From positions 87,483,333 to 87,547,332 of the forward strand of contig OV884013.1 in the NCBI GenBank assembly GCA_930367205.1: 64,000 bases of DNA. Reading direction: 5' to 3'. The notes below the pieces were generated by a model. That model was not told the DNA's origin. It ran no database searches and saw nothing but the letters and a program-made list of their open reading frames with translations. Made by a program: the position numbers and the translations under genes. Of this stretch, positions 1 through 12,514 are shown one piece after another; within the stretch, counting starts at the first letter, position 1, and each line of letters begins with the position of its first letter. The stretch comes from Acanthosoma haemorrhoidale (lineage: Eukaryota; Arthropoda; Insecta; Hemiptera; Acanthosomatidae).

Positions 1-306
1 ATAAAGTTAAAATTTGGTGGAGTTTTTGACACCCTACTCTTTAAAAGCTAAGTTTATTGCTGCCCTGTTTACTTATGGTTACTTATACATTCAGAAATGA
101 AACGAGGAAACCACTTAGATTTAATAACAGCTCATCTCTAAAAAAATAAATTCTGTTAATTTATTAAAGAGAGCAATGAAAGAAAAACATTTTTGTCATT
201 TGCATTTGTTATTAATATTAATTTGGTTAGAAATCAGGCAATTTAGATTTTAGCGAATAACACAAAAGTTTCAAACATTTTAATTGTTTTCTTAATTCTG
301 TCATAG

Positions 307-3300
307 AGGAAGGGGACCAATGGATACTAGAAAAATGTCACACAGTGTTTGGTAAAGGTGTCCTAGATTATGCAGCTCTTGAAATGGACTGTTCTTTAAT
401 GTATGTAATAAGTCAAGAGGAGCTGAAGTCACATGATCTTATGGATGAAGATAACAAACCAATACTGCCAACAGGTTTGTTTAACTCTATTTCATTTACA
501 AGCAGATTCAAGTTTTATCGCTTCACCATTATTAAGTTCAGGATGTTGAGTTTTGACAATCTTTTTCATCTTTTGTCACCCATAATTCATCTTTTTTCAT
601 CCACCCCTAAAGGTGTTTTTTTCTTCAAAATGCGTTATTTTAGCAACATTACTCAGACAGTCATAATATTAAGCATACAATTATGAAGCTAATGAAAAAA
701 AAAGTTCTAATATTTGACAAAAAATGGATGTAAAAGTCAATAACTTAAAATAAGATGAAAAAATTCATACAATTCAAGTAAATATATCCAGATTATATAT
801 AGTAATAAACACATCCACCAGGCCAGACCCCGCCCGTTCCCACTGTATGTAAAATGCACATGATAAATATTTTAACAATTTTCTTTTTTTCATAAATACA
901 CCTTTTTCTCCAGCTTAATTTTATTTTCAATATTACATATGTAGATCTAAGTTTTTGACCTATGAACTGAGATAGGATTAACAAAACAAAACATCTTTGT
1001 GATTAAAACTCAAAATTTATTTATTCTATAGTAAAGGGTGTCCCGGAATTAATGCAAGATTTGATTTAAATAGAAAACACAGTTTTTAGTATTTTTGTTG
1101 TAATTTTTTTATTGAATTATAAAGTAAATAGGATAGGGTTATTTATGGAATAACACATCGGGCAAATGGCCTCCACGACTTTGCTGGCACATACGCACTC
1201 TTTTGTCGAAATTTGCCATAAATGTTGACCATTTGGCATAAATGTGGTTGAATTTTGTTGATGCAGCGTTGAATTTCCTCTTTTAATGCAAGGGGGGATG
1301 TGGGCTTGTTGACATACACCTTTGACTTCAAATAACCCCATAAAAAGAAATCTAAAGGTGTTAAATCACACGATCTAGGGGGCCAATTCTGATCACCAAA
1401 ACAAGAGAGTACACGACCTGGAAATGTCTCATGCAGTATTTGAATTGTTTCATGGGCTGTATGCCATGTGGCACCATCTTTTTGAAACCACATATTGGCC
1501 ACATCAATATCATCCAATTTTGGCACAAAGAACTGTGTTTACAACGCCGAATTGATGTTCCTGGATTTTCTACTTTTCAACTCTCACGCACTGCTTCGAT
1601 ATTGATATTTGAACGGCTTGTTTTTGGACGACCAGTGTGTTTAGTGTCTCCGACTGATCCAGTCTCCCTAAATTTTTCAATTAATCTCTTCACAGTTGAT
1701 GAAGTCAAAACACTATTCCGACCATATTTTGTATGAAATTTTCTAACTGCGGCCGCCAAACATTCATTATTTTTGAGATAATGTTCAACAATAAAGACAC
1801 ATTGTTCTATCGTGTAACGCCCCATTTTTACTAACCCTAAACTGTCAGCTGTCAAATTGTTTTTTTTTAGGGTCACCAGCACTTTACTGCACAAATGGCG
1901 GCAAATTCAAATCTTGCGTTAATTCTGGGACACCCTTTACTACAAAACAAACCACGGTACATGAATGTTATAATGTAAAAATTGAGAATTTAAAAAAGAA
2001 ATAAACATTAAATTGTGAACAGGACTATAAAATAAAACAATGTAAAGTACATAATGAAAACAAGGATAATATTTTAGGGGCCTCAAGGTCAGTAGCTCAG
2101 CAGATGATGTATGACTCACATTCTCTGTTGCCAGGTTTGCAATCCACACTTCCAGGATTGCATCTTCACTTAATACTTGATGACCAATGTCAGTGTCACT
2201 ATTCGTCCCCTCAAAAATGTCATTACCTCTCACATCGGCACAATTATCCTACAACTGTTAAAAAACTTGAACGAAGTCAGCATCATCATTTGCAGCTGGT
2301 TGATTTTTGTCTTGCTCCTGGTTTTCTAGTCTTTTCCAGCCTCTTGATGTGTTCTCGGCTTAATTTCTTCCCAATTCTGTGGCCAAATAAATGACAGTGT
2401 CTTTATTGTAACTTGTTTGAGAAGTTACCTGCCGGACCTAATTCTTGTTGTTCTAAAAGAGAAAAGTTCAACTTTTTTCTACAACAGCATTTTGCGACTT
2501 CAATCACCCCTTGATCCATTGGTTGAAACAATGTTGTATCATTCAGTGGCGGAAATGTCACAAAACTATCTCCCTCTTGCAATTCTTCTTGAGTAGGATG
2601 GCACGGTGCTTTATCTATGAAGAACACAGCTTATTCAGGGGAGAATTTTCTCTCAAGAATTTATTTGTTGAAGGCACAAATTTTCCAAAAAAACCAATCT
2701 TTAAAAATTTGTCTATTCATCCGCGCAGCTTTTTGAGATTTGTACTTGGCTGGAAGCACACATGGATTTACCTTTTTCTGAGCCCTGGGCTTGACCGATT
2801 TCCCGATCACCAAAAGTGGGAGTTTTAAGTCTTCAGATGCACTACTGCAAAGAAGCAAAGTTACAGATTCTTTCTTTACTCTATGACCTAACTTTACCTA
2901 ACCTTTAGTACCAACTGACTTTATGACCTTTGGCTATCGAATCCAGTTTTGAAACTAATATTTCTTTGAGAGCATTTTGTAACTTAACCCCGTTTTGTTA
3001 GCATTAAACTTCTAACAAGGATGTCAGTTTTTATCTAAAACAAACTTTTCAAATTCAACTTTAACATCTTCACTGGTAACGTTGTCACCTGATAAAACTT
3101 CATCACCTACACCCAGTTCACACATGCAGTGTTGTTCCTTCCATCGAGACAACTATCCCACCCACACTGGGTCCCCTTTGAATTTTTCATTGAATTTGAG
3201 CTCTATTGCTTGTAAGGTTACACCCAATAGTGGCACACCCTGTTCACATTATTGACAAAACCAAACGTACAAAGCCTTGTCCAAACTTTTGTTTTTTTTA

Positions 3301-6300
3301 AGGTGCTTCTGTGGCACAAATATCTGGAGTTTTTCCAGTCAGAAATAGTTTGTTTTCCAACTCCTAAATCATTTGCAATTTTATTTAGTGATTCCCCCTG
3401 CATCTTTGGAGTTTCTGCTCCACTGTCACAGTCACTTTCTTTCATTTAATTCCCATTTCCACACATCTAAACTCAAATGCACTAAACAGTGCATAAAAAC
3501 ACCAAAACGTAGCCATAACTGACTCATGAATAAATGAATAATATGGTAGGAGTACCAACTGACAACTGAAGGGAAGGAAACAAAAGGAAATGAAAGAAAC
3601 ATTCTTAAAACAGCTTCAGAAAGTGAGTAATCAACTCTATACACACATAATAACTTATTTTTATTACCAGATGATTCATTTTATTTATATAAATCATTTC
3701 TCTTTTAAAAAATAAGTGAAGTGCACAATAAATAATTTGTTGCAATACTAGTAAATAGTTACCAGTAAAATTAAAATTTTATATTTTACATAATTTAATT
3801 TTAAATGAATTTATATGGATAAATAATGTATTTCAAGAATTATACTTAGTTAGTTTACAAAAAATTATTTATTGTGCACTTTACTTATTTTGCAAAAGAG
3901 AAATCATGATTTATATAAATAAAATGAATGATCTTGTAATAAATAGAAGTTATTATGTCTCTATCTACCTTATAGGCACTGCAAAATTTCAAGCGAGGAG
4001 CAACCACATACTGCACTTTCTAATTACATATTAAACGATTGTAACAAAACTAATCGGTATTTTTGATCAAAAATACATCATTTTATTTGTTAAAGCACCT
4101 TCTTCAGATAAAGTAGAGGCTCTCCCTTTATGCTAGGCAATTACTGGTAGAAAATTGATTGTAAAGTTGCCAAAATTCTTTACCCAAAATGGAAACACTC
4201 TGTTTCATTTATTATATCGCATGAAATAACTTCTAAGCCTCCTTAGCAAACTAGGTATTTACTGTATTTTTTTATTATAATAAGGTTTATCTGATTTAGA
4301 GGACATAGAACCCTTTGAGTGGCAACAAAATTACGAGGAGGTGAAGGTATGGCTGAATATTGAGAGCAGTAGCCAGCCTACCGTCAAGGTGTCCTCTACT
4401 GAGCTCACTGTCACTATGTCAGAGAGAATTCTGGTCAAGGGGCAGCTCTACCGACCAATTGAAGAAGGCCTCACAGTCTGGAATGTAGCCCGTGGCAAGT
4501 CAGTGTTTATTTTTTATCTTGAGTTGAATCTGCTATTGTGATATTATTGGTAGTTACAGGTATTAAAAATAACTTATGCATTTTATAGAATAGTTTTTTG
4601 TTTTATTGTATTGCTCCGAGACTCTCGGGGATCAGCTCTTCATCCCCCCTGGAACCCACAACTAACTTCAAGTTCTATCATAAAATTTTATGCGAATCTA
4701 ACACTTAACTCCTGTTAGGGGTAGGGATAAAAAGTTTTAATCATAAACCTCATCATACTTTTGGTAAGGTATTTTGGTAAGGTAATTTGGTAAGGTGAAT
4801 GGCAATCATACTAAACATTTGAGGTCACAAACCTCAATGCACTCAATGAACTGAAAAGTATTTTTTGCCAAATTTGGTGGGAATAATGTAATAAATAGAA
4901 ATTAAGTAGCATAATCTGACCTATAAAAATAATTGAAAATTAAATGATATTAGTGACCAATCCAAAGGTTTTGGGTTTGCTGATCTGAATAGTGACAGTC
5001 CCAATGAGATTTTCCCCTAAGTTAGAACAAGTAAAAAACTGTAGAATCATCAGGGAAATTATTAGAAACGAATAAATAGAACCTTTAAGGAGATAGTGGG
5101 TACAAAGAAATATCAGGTTGGCCAAAAAGTCCGTTCGGTTTTTTTAGCGAAAATAAGACACAACTTTTAACACAAAGCGATTTATTCAATCAATGATATT
5201 ATTGCCGTTTTGTTCCAGTATCTTCTGCTATCTGATGGGCAGACCAGGCGGTCTAGCATTGTCGTGATGGAAGACAATCCCCTTACGGTTGGCTAGTTCT
5301 GGACGCTTATGGTGGATCGCTGCATTTAATTTGTCCAGCTGGTCACAGTACACATCCGAATTGATGGTCCTGTTCGTGGGAAGAAGTTCGTAAAAGACAA
5401 CACCCCTCCAATCCCACCAAATCGAGAGCATAACCTTCTTTGGGCGAAGTCCTGCTTTGGGGGTTGTTTGTGGTGATTCACCGTGCTTCCCCCATGAGCC
5501 TTTGTGCTCCACATTGTTATAGACGATCCACTTTTTGTCCCCTGTCATCATTCTCTTCAAAAAAGGATCGTTTTCTTCACGTTTCCGCTACGAATCGCAG
5601 ATGGAAATCCTTTGGGCGAGGTTAGTTTCACTAAGTTGATGGGAAACCCAAACATCAAGCCTGCTCACGTAGCCAAGTTGGTTTTCAACGCTCGATTTGG
5701 ATATTTTGAGGATAACTGCGATCTCCCTAGTTGTATAACGGGGATTGGTGTCGACTAATTCCTTCACTTTGTCGCTGTTAATCTCAGTTGGCCGGCCAGA
5801 GTGAGGTGCGTCGCGTCTTGAACCGAAAAATTTCCCGATCGAAATCTTGAAAACCACTTCTGGCACACATGTTCTGTTACAGTATCCTCTCCGTATACAG
5901 CGCATATCTTCCTACAAGTTTCCACTCTTTCTTGCCTTTTTTAAAATAAAAAAGCATGAGGTGGCGATAATGTTCGTTTTGGTTTTCCATTTTCAGGATG
6001 ATCCTAAACACACACAATGTCAGTCTCGTCGGAATTTCGCGTCAAACTTCGTTGAAGTGTCTAGTATCTGACGAGAGCGCACTCGCAAGGGGCGGACTGA
6101 GGTTATTATTATGGTACATATTATACTGCTTGAAGTTTCGTGACGACAAAAACCGAACGGACTTTTTTGCCAACCTATTAGAAATGAAAGGAGACATACA
6201 AATGAAAAGCACCCTATTTAACTGTCTAGAAATTTTTTGAATTGCCGCCACAGTCTTTTGCTTAAAGTAGGCTCTCCAATTATTTTATTATGGAGCCTCA

Positions 6301-9249
6301 ACCTGGCCTTCACTATTTTTTTCTCTTTCATTATTGTTATTAAAATGGACACCAGTGAGATTATATATGAGAATTAATAATTATTAATATAAAACAAGTT
6401 AATTGTATTAAAATAGGCATTTTGTAAAAATGCTATGTATTAAAATATTCATATATTGAAACATTATTCAGGTTGGAGATTGTGATGTCAAAAAGAGATG
6501 AAGGAAGTATGTGGATCAATTTATTTGAATTGAGCGACTTCAAAGGGAAGGAAATAAGTGATCCTGATCTGGTTGCTGAAATACATTCAAAATTGGCACA
6601 TTTAACTTCAGAAAGAGAGGTAGTAGTAGTATTGTACATATTAGGCTGTTAGTTGATTTTAGTATTGTTGCCATAGGACCGAAATGGATGGAAGGAACAG
6701 TTGAGACTCTACGCTCCTACCTGTGTAATAGGATCTAGGTCAATTGTTATTGTATTTTATTTTTGTATGCAAAATATATAACTATGAGAAATAAGTAGAT
6801 GATTAAAATATTTAAGGTGATGTTAGTACAATAATATTTTTTTTAAAACGCAGTCTTATAATTAAATAGTACGTGTGGTTGGGTATTACCAAAAAAGAGC
6901 AGATGTGTAGTTCATGGGCTGGATGTAAGTTCAACTCAACCCACATAAGTGTGAGTTAATCATCAGATGCTCTGACCTACTAACCTCACTGGCGTGCTGA
7001 CATTTATATTGAACTAAGCATTGATGATCAAAGGATTTTTCTCCTTAAAGACATACTAAACAAAACAATTTGTATCGACCAAGGACTCCTTGTCTTATTG
7101 AAAAAGTCTTGAATGTCAGGAAATTTTATGAAAAAGTCGAATGAAACACATTAAAATTTAAATTGTGGTATTGATTTAATAATTAACATTTACACTTACA
7201 TCTATACCTTGTTTATCCCATTTTTTCTGCATTTGTGTGATTGTTCTTTATTACACACTGTTATTAATTGTCCACTGGGAGGATTTCATCATAAATTTGT
7301 ATATTCTTTAGCTTTCTCCATACTCAACCAATCAAACCCAAATAAAGACTTAAGGTAAACATTTTTTTCAGTTGAATTACCTTGATTTATCAAGTAAATA
7401 TTTATTCATTAGTTCCTGTGTATTATCTTCATCGTTGACATATCGTTTATAATTTCAATTTTTTTGAGTAACACTGATGAGTGTTACTGACTCAGTGACA
7501 CCAACAATAACATTGAGTATTCTTTCTCATTGATGTAAAGCTACATTTGTGTTTTTCATCTTGTTCATTTATAATAATTAAATATTGTTTTTGCAGGATG
7601 TAGGAGGTGCAACTGTTCTGAACTCCGGTCAGCTTGAAGAGTGCGACATCACTGATGGAGAAAGGAGGGCTTTCTTTGTGTACAATCTGTCTTCAGCAGT
7701 TGCCAGTTCTACTAATAAGGTAGTACATTATTTACAATAGCCTAACCCTTCTCTTACTTTTTGTATTTATAAATCTATGGCAATTCATGGATAGAGGTGA
7801 TAGTCGTATAATCTTGAAATCATTGCCTTCTCAGTATTTTTCCTGTGGGTTTAAATATCTAAAGGAATTGTATGGTGGAGAAGAATATTTTGTTAAAGAT
7901 CTAAAGATTACGTCTAATATTGCCAAAATTTAAAAGTAAATGGGAACCCCTTCTTTTTCACTTATTATGATCTATATCTGCACCAAATTTGGTGCATATC
8001 TTCAAGGTTCAGAATATTCTGTTAAACTAATAACATTCAAGATTTATCGATGAAGTCAAAGATTACAAGATGACTAACAACTAGAGCATCATTTTTGTGT
8101 GTAATTGCGAATTTTTGGTCAGGGATAATACCACATTTGACTAGGGAATAATTAGTCTAATCATCATTAAAGAGAAATCAGACTCATTATAAACTTGTAA
8201 ACATATATTCAATCTATGATATTTCAGGTAGAACTTGGAACCGGGCAGTGGCTGATGCTTGGCCCGAGAAGAGAAAAGAGACCGCCTCAGTTCTGCTTAC
8301 GTTCAGATGTTGATGGCATCGTTTGGGAAGTTACTAAAGAGCATAGGCTATCTCATGCTGCAACCTTCTGTGCTTTTGGTTTTATTCAGGCATCTAAAAC
8401 GTTAAGGATTTATTCTATCTTCCCTTCAGGTCATTATTACATATATTTTTTAATTATTGTAATGAATTGAAGTTTTGTTTTAATTATTAAAGCAGTTAAC
8501 TAAAAAATTGTGACATGGAGGGTACTCATACTTGCGCATGGATTTGTAATAGATTCTAATTCATATAAATAAAGTGGAACTTCCTCAGACGTGCTTAATA
8601 CACAGCTTTCCAATTAGCAGTTATAAATAAATGGGCTGGCCTGTTCTTGCATGCTATTTCTTGAACCATGCCCTTTTTCCAAGTCTCCAGATATCTCTAT
8701 TTAATCTGATCTACCCTCCTTCAGTACCATATCATGAATGCACATCACTCTTCCCCTCTTTGTTTGATTTTCACCTGCTTAGATCAAGGTGATTAAAAAG
8801 AAAAGGTTGGGTCACCCCAGAATAAAAGGCAATTTTCTCTCATCGAATCTAAATGACTTCTAAATTGCATATACCCAAAAATGCTTTAAAATATTGATTC
8901 AAATTAATAATAAAATTTAATTTATATTTAATTAAAAATTACTGTGTACATTACTGTGAATAATTATAATTATTATATTTCAGTTTGATATCACATTTTA
9001 AATAGTGATCAATAAAAACATTTCACAGATCTGAGTTATGCTGGGATCGTAGATGCTGATGGACGTGTTTTCCTATACAGAGAAGGTCTACGACCTGGCT
9101 GCAAAAAAAGCTGGGGTGTTCAGCACGTGTTGAGCTTGGCCAGTGAGGAAAAAGTCATTGGTGCTCATGCAACTCCTTATCACATATTCCTTCTGTCAAA
9201 CCACCAACTCCATGTCATCTCACTTTTCAGTTCGGCTATTTCTTGTTAG
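307..9249 (+). CDS. NUDCD1: NudC domain-containing protein 1 (NUDCD1), 3' six exons; 5' end outside window
   Basis: Seen: six exons with GT-AG borders and consistent phase: 307-474, 4300-4498, 6472-6619, 7597-7719, 8228-8429, 9029-9249 (stop TAG at 9247-9249). They encode about 353 residues. The second and third exons form a CS/p23-like domain (PFEWQQNYEEVKVW, then LVKGQLYRPIEEGLTVW, then KLEIVMSKRDEGSMW). The last three exons carry the C-terminal repeat-like region (QFCLRSDVDGIVWE, FGFIQASKTLRIY, DADGRVFLYREG, HIFLLSNHQLHVI). Known: NUDCD1 is a NudC-family protein with a CS domain and beta-rich flanks, linked in vertebrates to Hsp90-type co-chaperone work and dynein adaptors. Inference: this is the insect orthologue. 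Exon 307-474 needs one base from an upstream exon, so the N-terminal part lies left of position 1. I see no frameshift. Each intron over 1.8 kb carries or may carry transposons. Confidence 0.9.
1029..1942 (-). mobile_element. Deleted Tc1/mariner-superfamily element (DD41D-like), copy 1
   Basis: Seen: terminal inverted repeats beginning TAGTAAAGGGTGTCCC at both ends, with TA at each border. On the minus strand, an N-terminal DUF4817-type helix-turn-helix frame (ATG at 1825, motif YTIEQCVFIVEHYLKNN) is followed by the C-terminal catalytic piece (1526 to 1143). Its second Asp lies in QKDGATWHTAHE and its third in CDLTPLDFFLWGYLK, with 41 residues between them. The region with the first catalytic Asp is missing, joined at about 1528-1552. 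Inference: non-autonomous deletion derivative, inserted in a NUDCD1 intron antisense to the gene. The 41-residue spacing recalls the rosa group. Confidence 0.85.
2080..3450 (-). pseudogene. Tigger/pogo-type DDE transposase relic
   Basis: Seen on the minus strand, in order: a CENP-B-like N-terminal helix-turn-helix scrap at 3445-3330 (GESLNKIANDLGVGKQTISDWK); a DDE-core piece at 2858-2661 (LPLLVIGKSVKPR then KYKSQKAARMNRQIFKDWFF); a piece at 2627-2440 (IDKAPCHPTQEELQEGD, then QPMDQGVIEVAKCCCRKKL); and an acidic tail near 2233-2100. The pieces are in different frames with stops between them, so this is a dead copy. Known: this motif order is typical of Tigger/jerky-like transposases. Inference: old insertion in the first visible NUDCD1 intron. 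Its ends were not found. Confidence 0.75.
3664..3940. repeat. Foldback (palindromic) element of about 280 bp
   Basis: The arms at about 3664-3740 and 3864-3940 are near-perfect inverted copies of each other over roughly 75 bp. Landmarks shared in opposite orientation are ATTCATTTTATTTATATAAA and GTGCACAATAAATAATTT. The centre is a short AT-rich loop. The structure is that of a MITE or foldback element in a NUDCD1 intron. No coding capacity. Confidence 0.75.
5113..6178 (-). mobile_element. Deleted classical mariner transposon
   Basis: Seen: inverted ends with the shared core CAAAAAAGTCCGTTCGGTTT (left copy differs by one base), flanked by TA (5111-5112 and 6179-6180). The minus strand carries mariner transposase pieces: a second helix-turn-helix segment in 5905-5588 (GRPTEINSDKVKELVDTNPR, REIAVILKISKSSV), then 5560-5228 with the first catalytic Asp in TGDKKWIVYNN, the WWDWRGVVFYELLP segment, and the second Asp in HHDNARP. 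The frame breaks immediately after DNARP, so the third-Asp region (DLAPSDYHLF in active mariners) is absent. The N-terminus is also frameshifted. Inference: inactive mariner in the NUDCD1 intron between exons 4300-4498 and 6472-6619. Confidence 0.88.
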
Positions 9250-9372
9250 CAACACCTATAAATACTTTGTTACTTTTTATGTAAAACTACTTTGTATTTT
9301 TAAACTGTGTTTGGTGAAAAAATTTATCTGTATCATTATGGTAAGTTACATTGATCTCACTAAAACCTTTTG

Positions 9373-9378
9373 ATTAAA
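9373..9378 (+). terminator. Possible polyadenylation signal ATTAAA of NUDCD1
   Basis: ATTAAA lies 124 bp past the NUDCD1 stop codon, followed by a T-rich stretch. ATTAAA is the commonest variant of AATAAA. In such AT-rich sequence chance matches are frequent, and another ATTAAA lies near 9420. Confidence 0.3.
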
Positions 9379-11260
9379 CTTCTATCTATGTGCTTGTTTT
9401 ATATATTTCCCTTGTTTTTATTAAAATTGACTAGTTCTAATCCCATCAATGAATTTGTTTATATTTTCAGCTCTGTAAATTAGTGTTCTCTATGTTATGT
9501 GGTGAAAAAAGTACTATCAAATACTATTGCTAGTTTTTATTATCAGTGACCATTGATAGTTTCATACTATTATAAACTATAAATATCTGTTATTATATTA
9601 TTTGGATTGCCGGGAAGAAAAAAAAATCCAAACAGTTTTTATCAAAGTCACTAGTCTAAAGGAAAATAGAATTGGGACAATTTACAGTAATTCTTTAGAC
9701 TTAAAAAAAAAATTCAAATTTCATCAAAAGTTCATTTCTTAAGGCCGGCTTTAGTCAGGTCAATAACTGAAACCACTGAAGATTATCAGTAATTGCTTAT
9801 TGACTATTTTCTGCATTAATTATTATAAGTTTATGAAAAAATAATTTATTTTCTTGGAATATTCGTAGTAGGTCATTTATTTGAACAGGTGGTAGATCCC
9901 AAGGAGATTGACTCATTCTTGAGGAATGTCTGGAACAGTATGCTTCATAAATGATATTTTAATCTAATAAGAGATATACATGTTTTAGATTTTAGAATAC
10001 CATGATTATCTACTGTTGAAGATCGCAAGGGAAACACTATCAGATGGCAGGAACCCTACTTCAGCTTCATGTGTTGTGAAGAGTAGTCTCTAATAGGGCT
10101 TCTCTGAATGGTCTACCTGCTGTAGTCACATATCTTGACTTATCTTGTGTGATATGCGCAACAAGAAACTTTATTTAAGATTTATTTTGTGCTACAGTTT
10201 AGAACCAAACATCTGTAGCAATTCAAAGTTACAGATCTGTCAGCTAGCCAAGCATTACAATACAAAAGTTTTTGTTATGGCTCTTTTTGAAATAAGCTTC
10301 AATTTGACTAATACAGCGGTTTCACTTAGAATATTAGAGAAATATCCTTAGGAATAGTCTGAAGAGATAATATTAATCTTTCCAAGGTAGAGGATCTCAG
10401 TTTCTTAGAGATTATCGCATTGGATTGTTCAGTGCTGAAAATTTAAAACCAATGTTCACATTTGTAGTTTTATTTACTGAAAAATATTCCTGATTGAACT
10501 AGTTTCTACCTATTTATTCAGATTTTGCCTCTTCTAGAGATAAATATATCATTCCCAGAGGATCATTACTCATAACATTGTATTACATCCAGTTTGGGAT
10601 GTTTTAATAAGAATATTAACTGAAGCAACAACTCTTTTTATTGTGAGTTTCAGAGAGACTTGGTTATGGTTTGACAATTAATATGGCTTTTTAAATGGCT
10701 TAATACCATCTTTTTACCATGTACTTTCATTGCTAAAGGGGCATTTGTTATTAAGGTCTTATGTTTTGATGTCTGTGCAAATCATGATTCTTTAGGCGTC
10801 CGCCATCAGTACATTTGTAATTTCAATAAGGACATTAGTTGTGTCTTGAATCTATGTGCAGGAAAAGATCCCTTCAAACCATAATCATAACTGCCATTAT
10901 AAATACGTATTTTAATAATGGAGCATGGCAAGATAGTTGAATTAATTCATATTTTGTCTACCAGATCGCACTAACTCCCAAGAAGGTCTTCTTATCGCTA
11001 GACTGCTGGAAGTTCCTGGGAATGTTCCTAATAGCACTTCGGCCTTGACCTGGGGTACTCATTGATGATTATAATTAATTCTCTATCATTAACAGAAATG
11101 ATCTTACCTACACAAATAATAGGAGTTATTTGTTGATTGGATGTATATCTAGCAAGGGCTAGTTTTATTAATGATTGTTATAACTTTATGATTTTATTAA
11201 GTGAAATATTGTCATATGATGTTTCCACCCCCTGCATTCCAGTCAATCAGCAGCACGTCT
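9379..11260. other. Intergenic stretch without recognised gene
   Basis: This interval lies between the converging 3' ends of NUDCD1 and the ITIH-like gene. It is AT-rich. The small frames here (for example 10145-10351) have no recognisable motif or splice support, and I could name no repeat. Confidence 0.6.
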
Positions 11261-11261
11261 G

Positions 11262-11350
11262 AGAAGTAGTAGTAGAGAAGTGGTTAGACCACTAGAGCTA
11301 CCCAGATCACCATTTCGGATCTCCCATGTGCTAGTCTCTGATTTATTTTT
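11262..11350 (+). repeat. tRNA-derived SINE-like sequence
   Basis: A box A-like stretch (GTGGTTAGACCACTAGAGC) is followed at tRNA-like distance by a box B-like stretch (CATTTCGGATCTCCC). This is the arrangement of a degenerate internal RNA polymerase III promoter. There is no complete cloverleaf, so it is read as a SINE head and not a tRNA gene. The body and tail are undefined. Confidence 0.4.
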
Positions 11351-11839
11351 TACCCTGAGGCATATGCTGACGAGACCTAAGCAGTTCAATAGGAATTCAG
11401 TTTGCACTTATTAGATGATCATCAGGGAATCACCCAGATTAAAGAGAAAACCGCAAAGCACAGCCAGATTTTATGTTTCTAGAGGGGTGGTTGGATCCGA
11501 CATATTGATGAAAAGGCTTAAGAGTTAGCAGGCAGGCTAACCAAAATTAGGGTTTATTTGAAATGAACTCATTACTGTAAAATTTCCAGTACCAGTTTTT
11601 GATAATTTATTTTTTGGAGTATCTTTATATTATCGATATCTCTGAGTGTAAGCAATCTAAAATTCAAATCTACCTCTAATTTTGAGGGTCAATAGATGAA
11701 TTTATGTTTCACGGTCATAAATAAAGTTAATCATAACTTAAACTGGGATAAATATTGTTATAGGCAAGTATTTTTTTTTTATAACAAGAGATTGATCTAC
11801 ACAAATAACTCCAACCTATCTGGTTCTAAAGAATATAAG

Positions 11840-12190
11840 TCTGAGGGAATGCCAAGTCCTTTAATGTTCTTTGCATCCAGAATCCTCCGAAAGATAGTCA
11901 ATGCTCCCTTCTACATCAACAACTGTACCCTTCACGCCATTCTCAACATCCAATTTATTGAAGGCATAGCAACCTCCCACTATCGGAACTTTTATTCCCG
12001 CCTCTCTGGCCATCCTAATCTATTTACTAATGCTCTCTCTATACTCCCATCCCTCAGCAACACTCCCTATTTCATCCCTAGCAACCCAAAGCCATGCCTC
12101 AGGTAGAGGTGGCCTCGTGACCTCCAGTTTGTATATAGGTAAGCTGTGTGGTTGCTATTAAAATGCCAAGTGAACTGGTTTTGACTTATG
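11840..12190 (+). pseudogene. 3' end of a non-LTR retrotransposon ORF2 (LINE relic)
   Basis: An open frame reads SRILRKIVNAPFYINNCTLH, then NIQFIEGI, then FYSRLSGHPNLFTNAL. This is the pattern of the extreme C-terminal domain of Jockey-type RT proteins (typically ...R.I.NAPWYV.N..LH.DL.I..V...). The frame ends at about 12104, and a short GC-richer 3' tail continues to about 12190. It is a 5'-truncated insertion just beyond the ITIH polyadenylation site. A more decayed relative lies at 13225-13510. Confidence 0.6.
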
Positions 12191-12435
12191 AGTTTTTTGC
12201 CACTCAAAAAGTAACAAGACCTCTTAAAATACTACTGTATTGATTGCATGTATTCATTTTGATAAAGAAATTAATATATTTAATTATCATGATGTAAATT
12301 ACTTGGCTGCACTGGTGCCAAAATGTTTTTGATTATTTAAATAAAAATTTTTTTCAACACTCATAATGGTACACTGAACTGCTCTTTTCTGAATAGCCAT
12401 AGGAAATATATATTATAACAGTTCCTTAAAATATC

Positions 12436-12441
12436 TTTATT
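12436..12441 (-). terminator. Polyadenylation signal AATAAA of the ITIH-like gene
   Basis: AATAAA is read on the minus strand 74 bp past the TGA stop at 12515-12517. Position and exact consensus make it the likely 3' processing signal. Confidence 0.6.
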
Positions 12442-12514
12442 AAAATAAATCTTATAAAATATAGCTTATAATACAACGTAAAGAATTTAACTGCACATGC
12501 TGATGAGCTCAGAA

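Noticed and set aside
345..686. 113-codon frame as a stand-alone small gene
   Set aside because: Only 307-474 is exon of NUDCD1. After the donor at 475 the frame is intron read-through, and the first codon is GTG.
8216..8470. 84-codon frame as an independent protein
   Set aside because: It is a NUDCD1 exon (8228-8429) with intron read-through at both sides.
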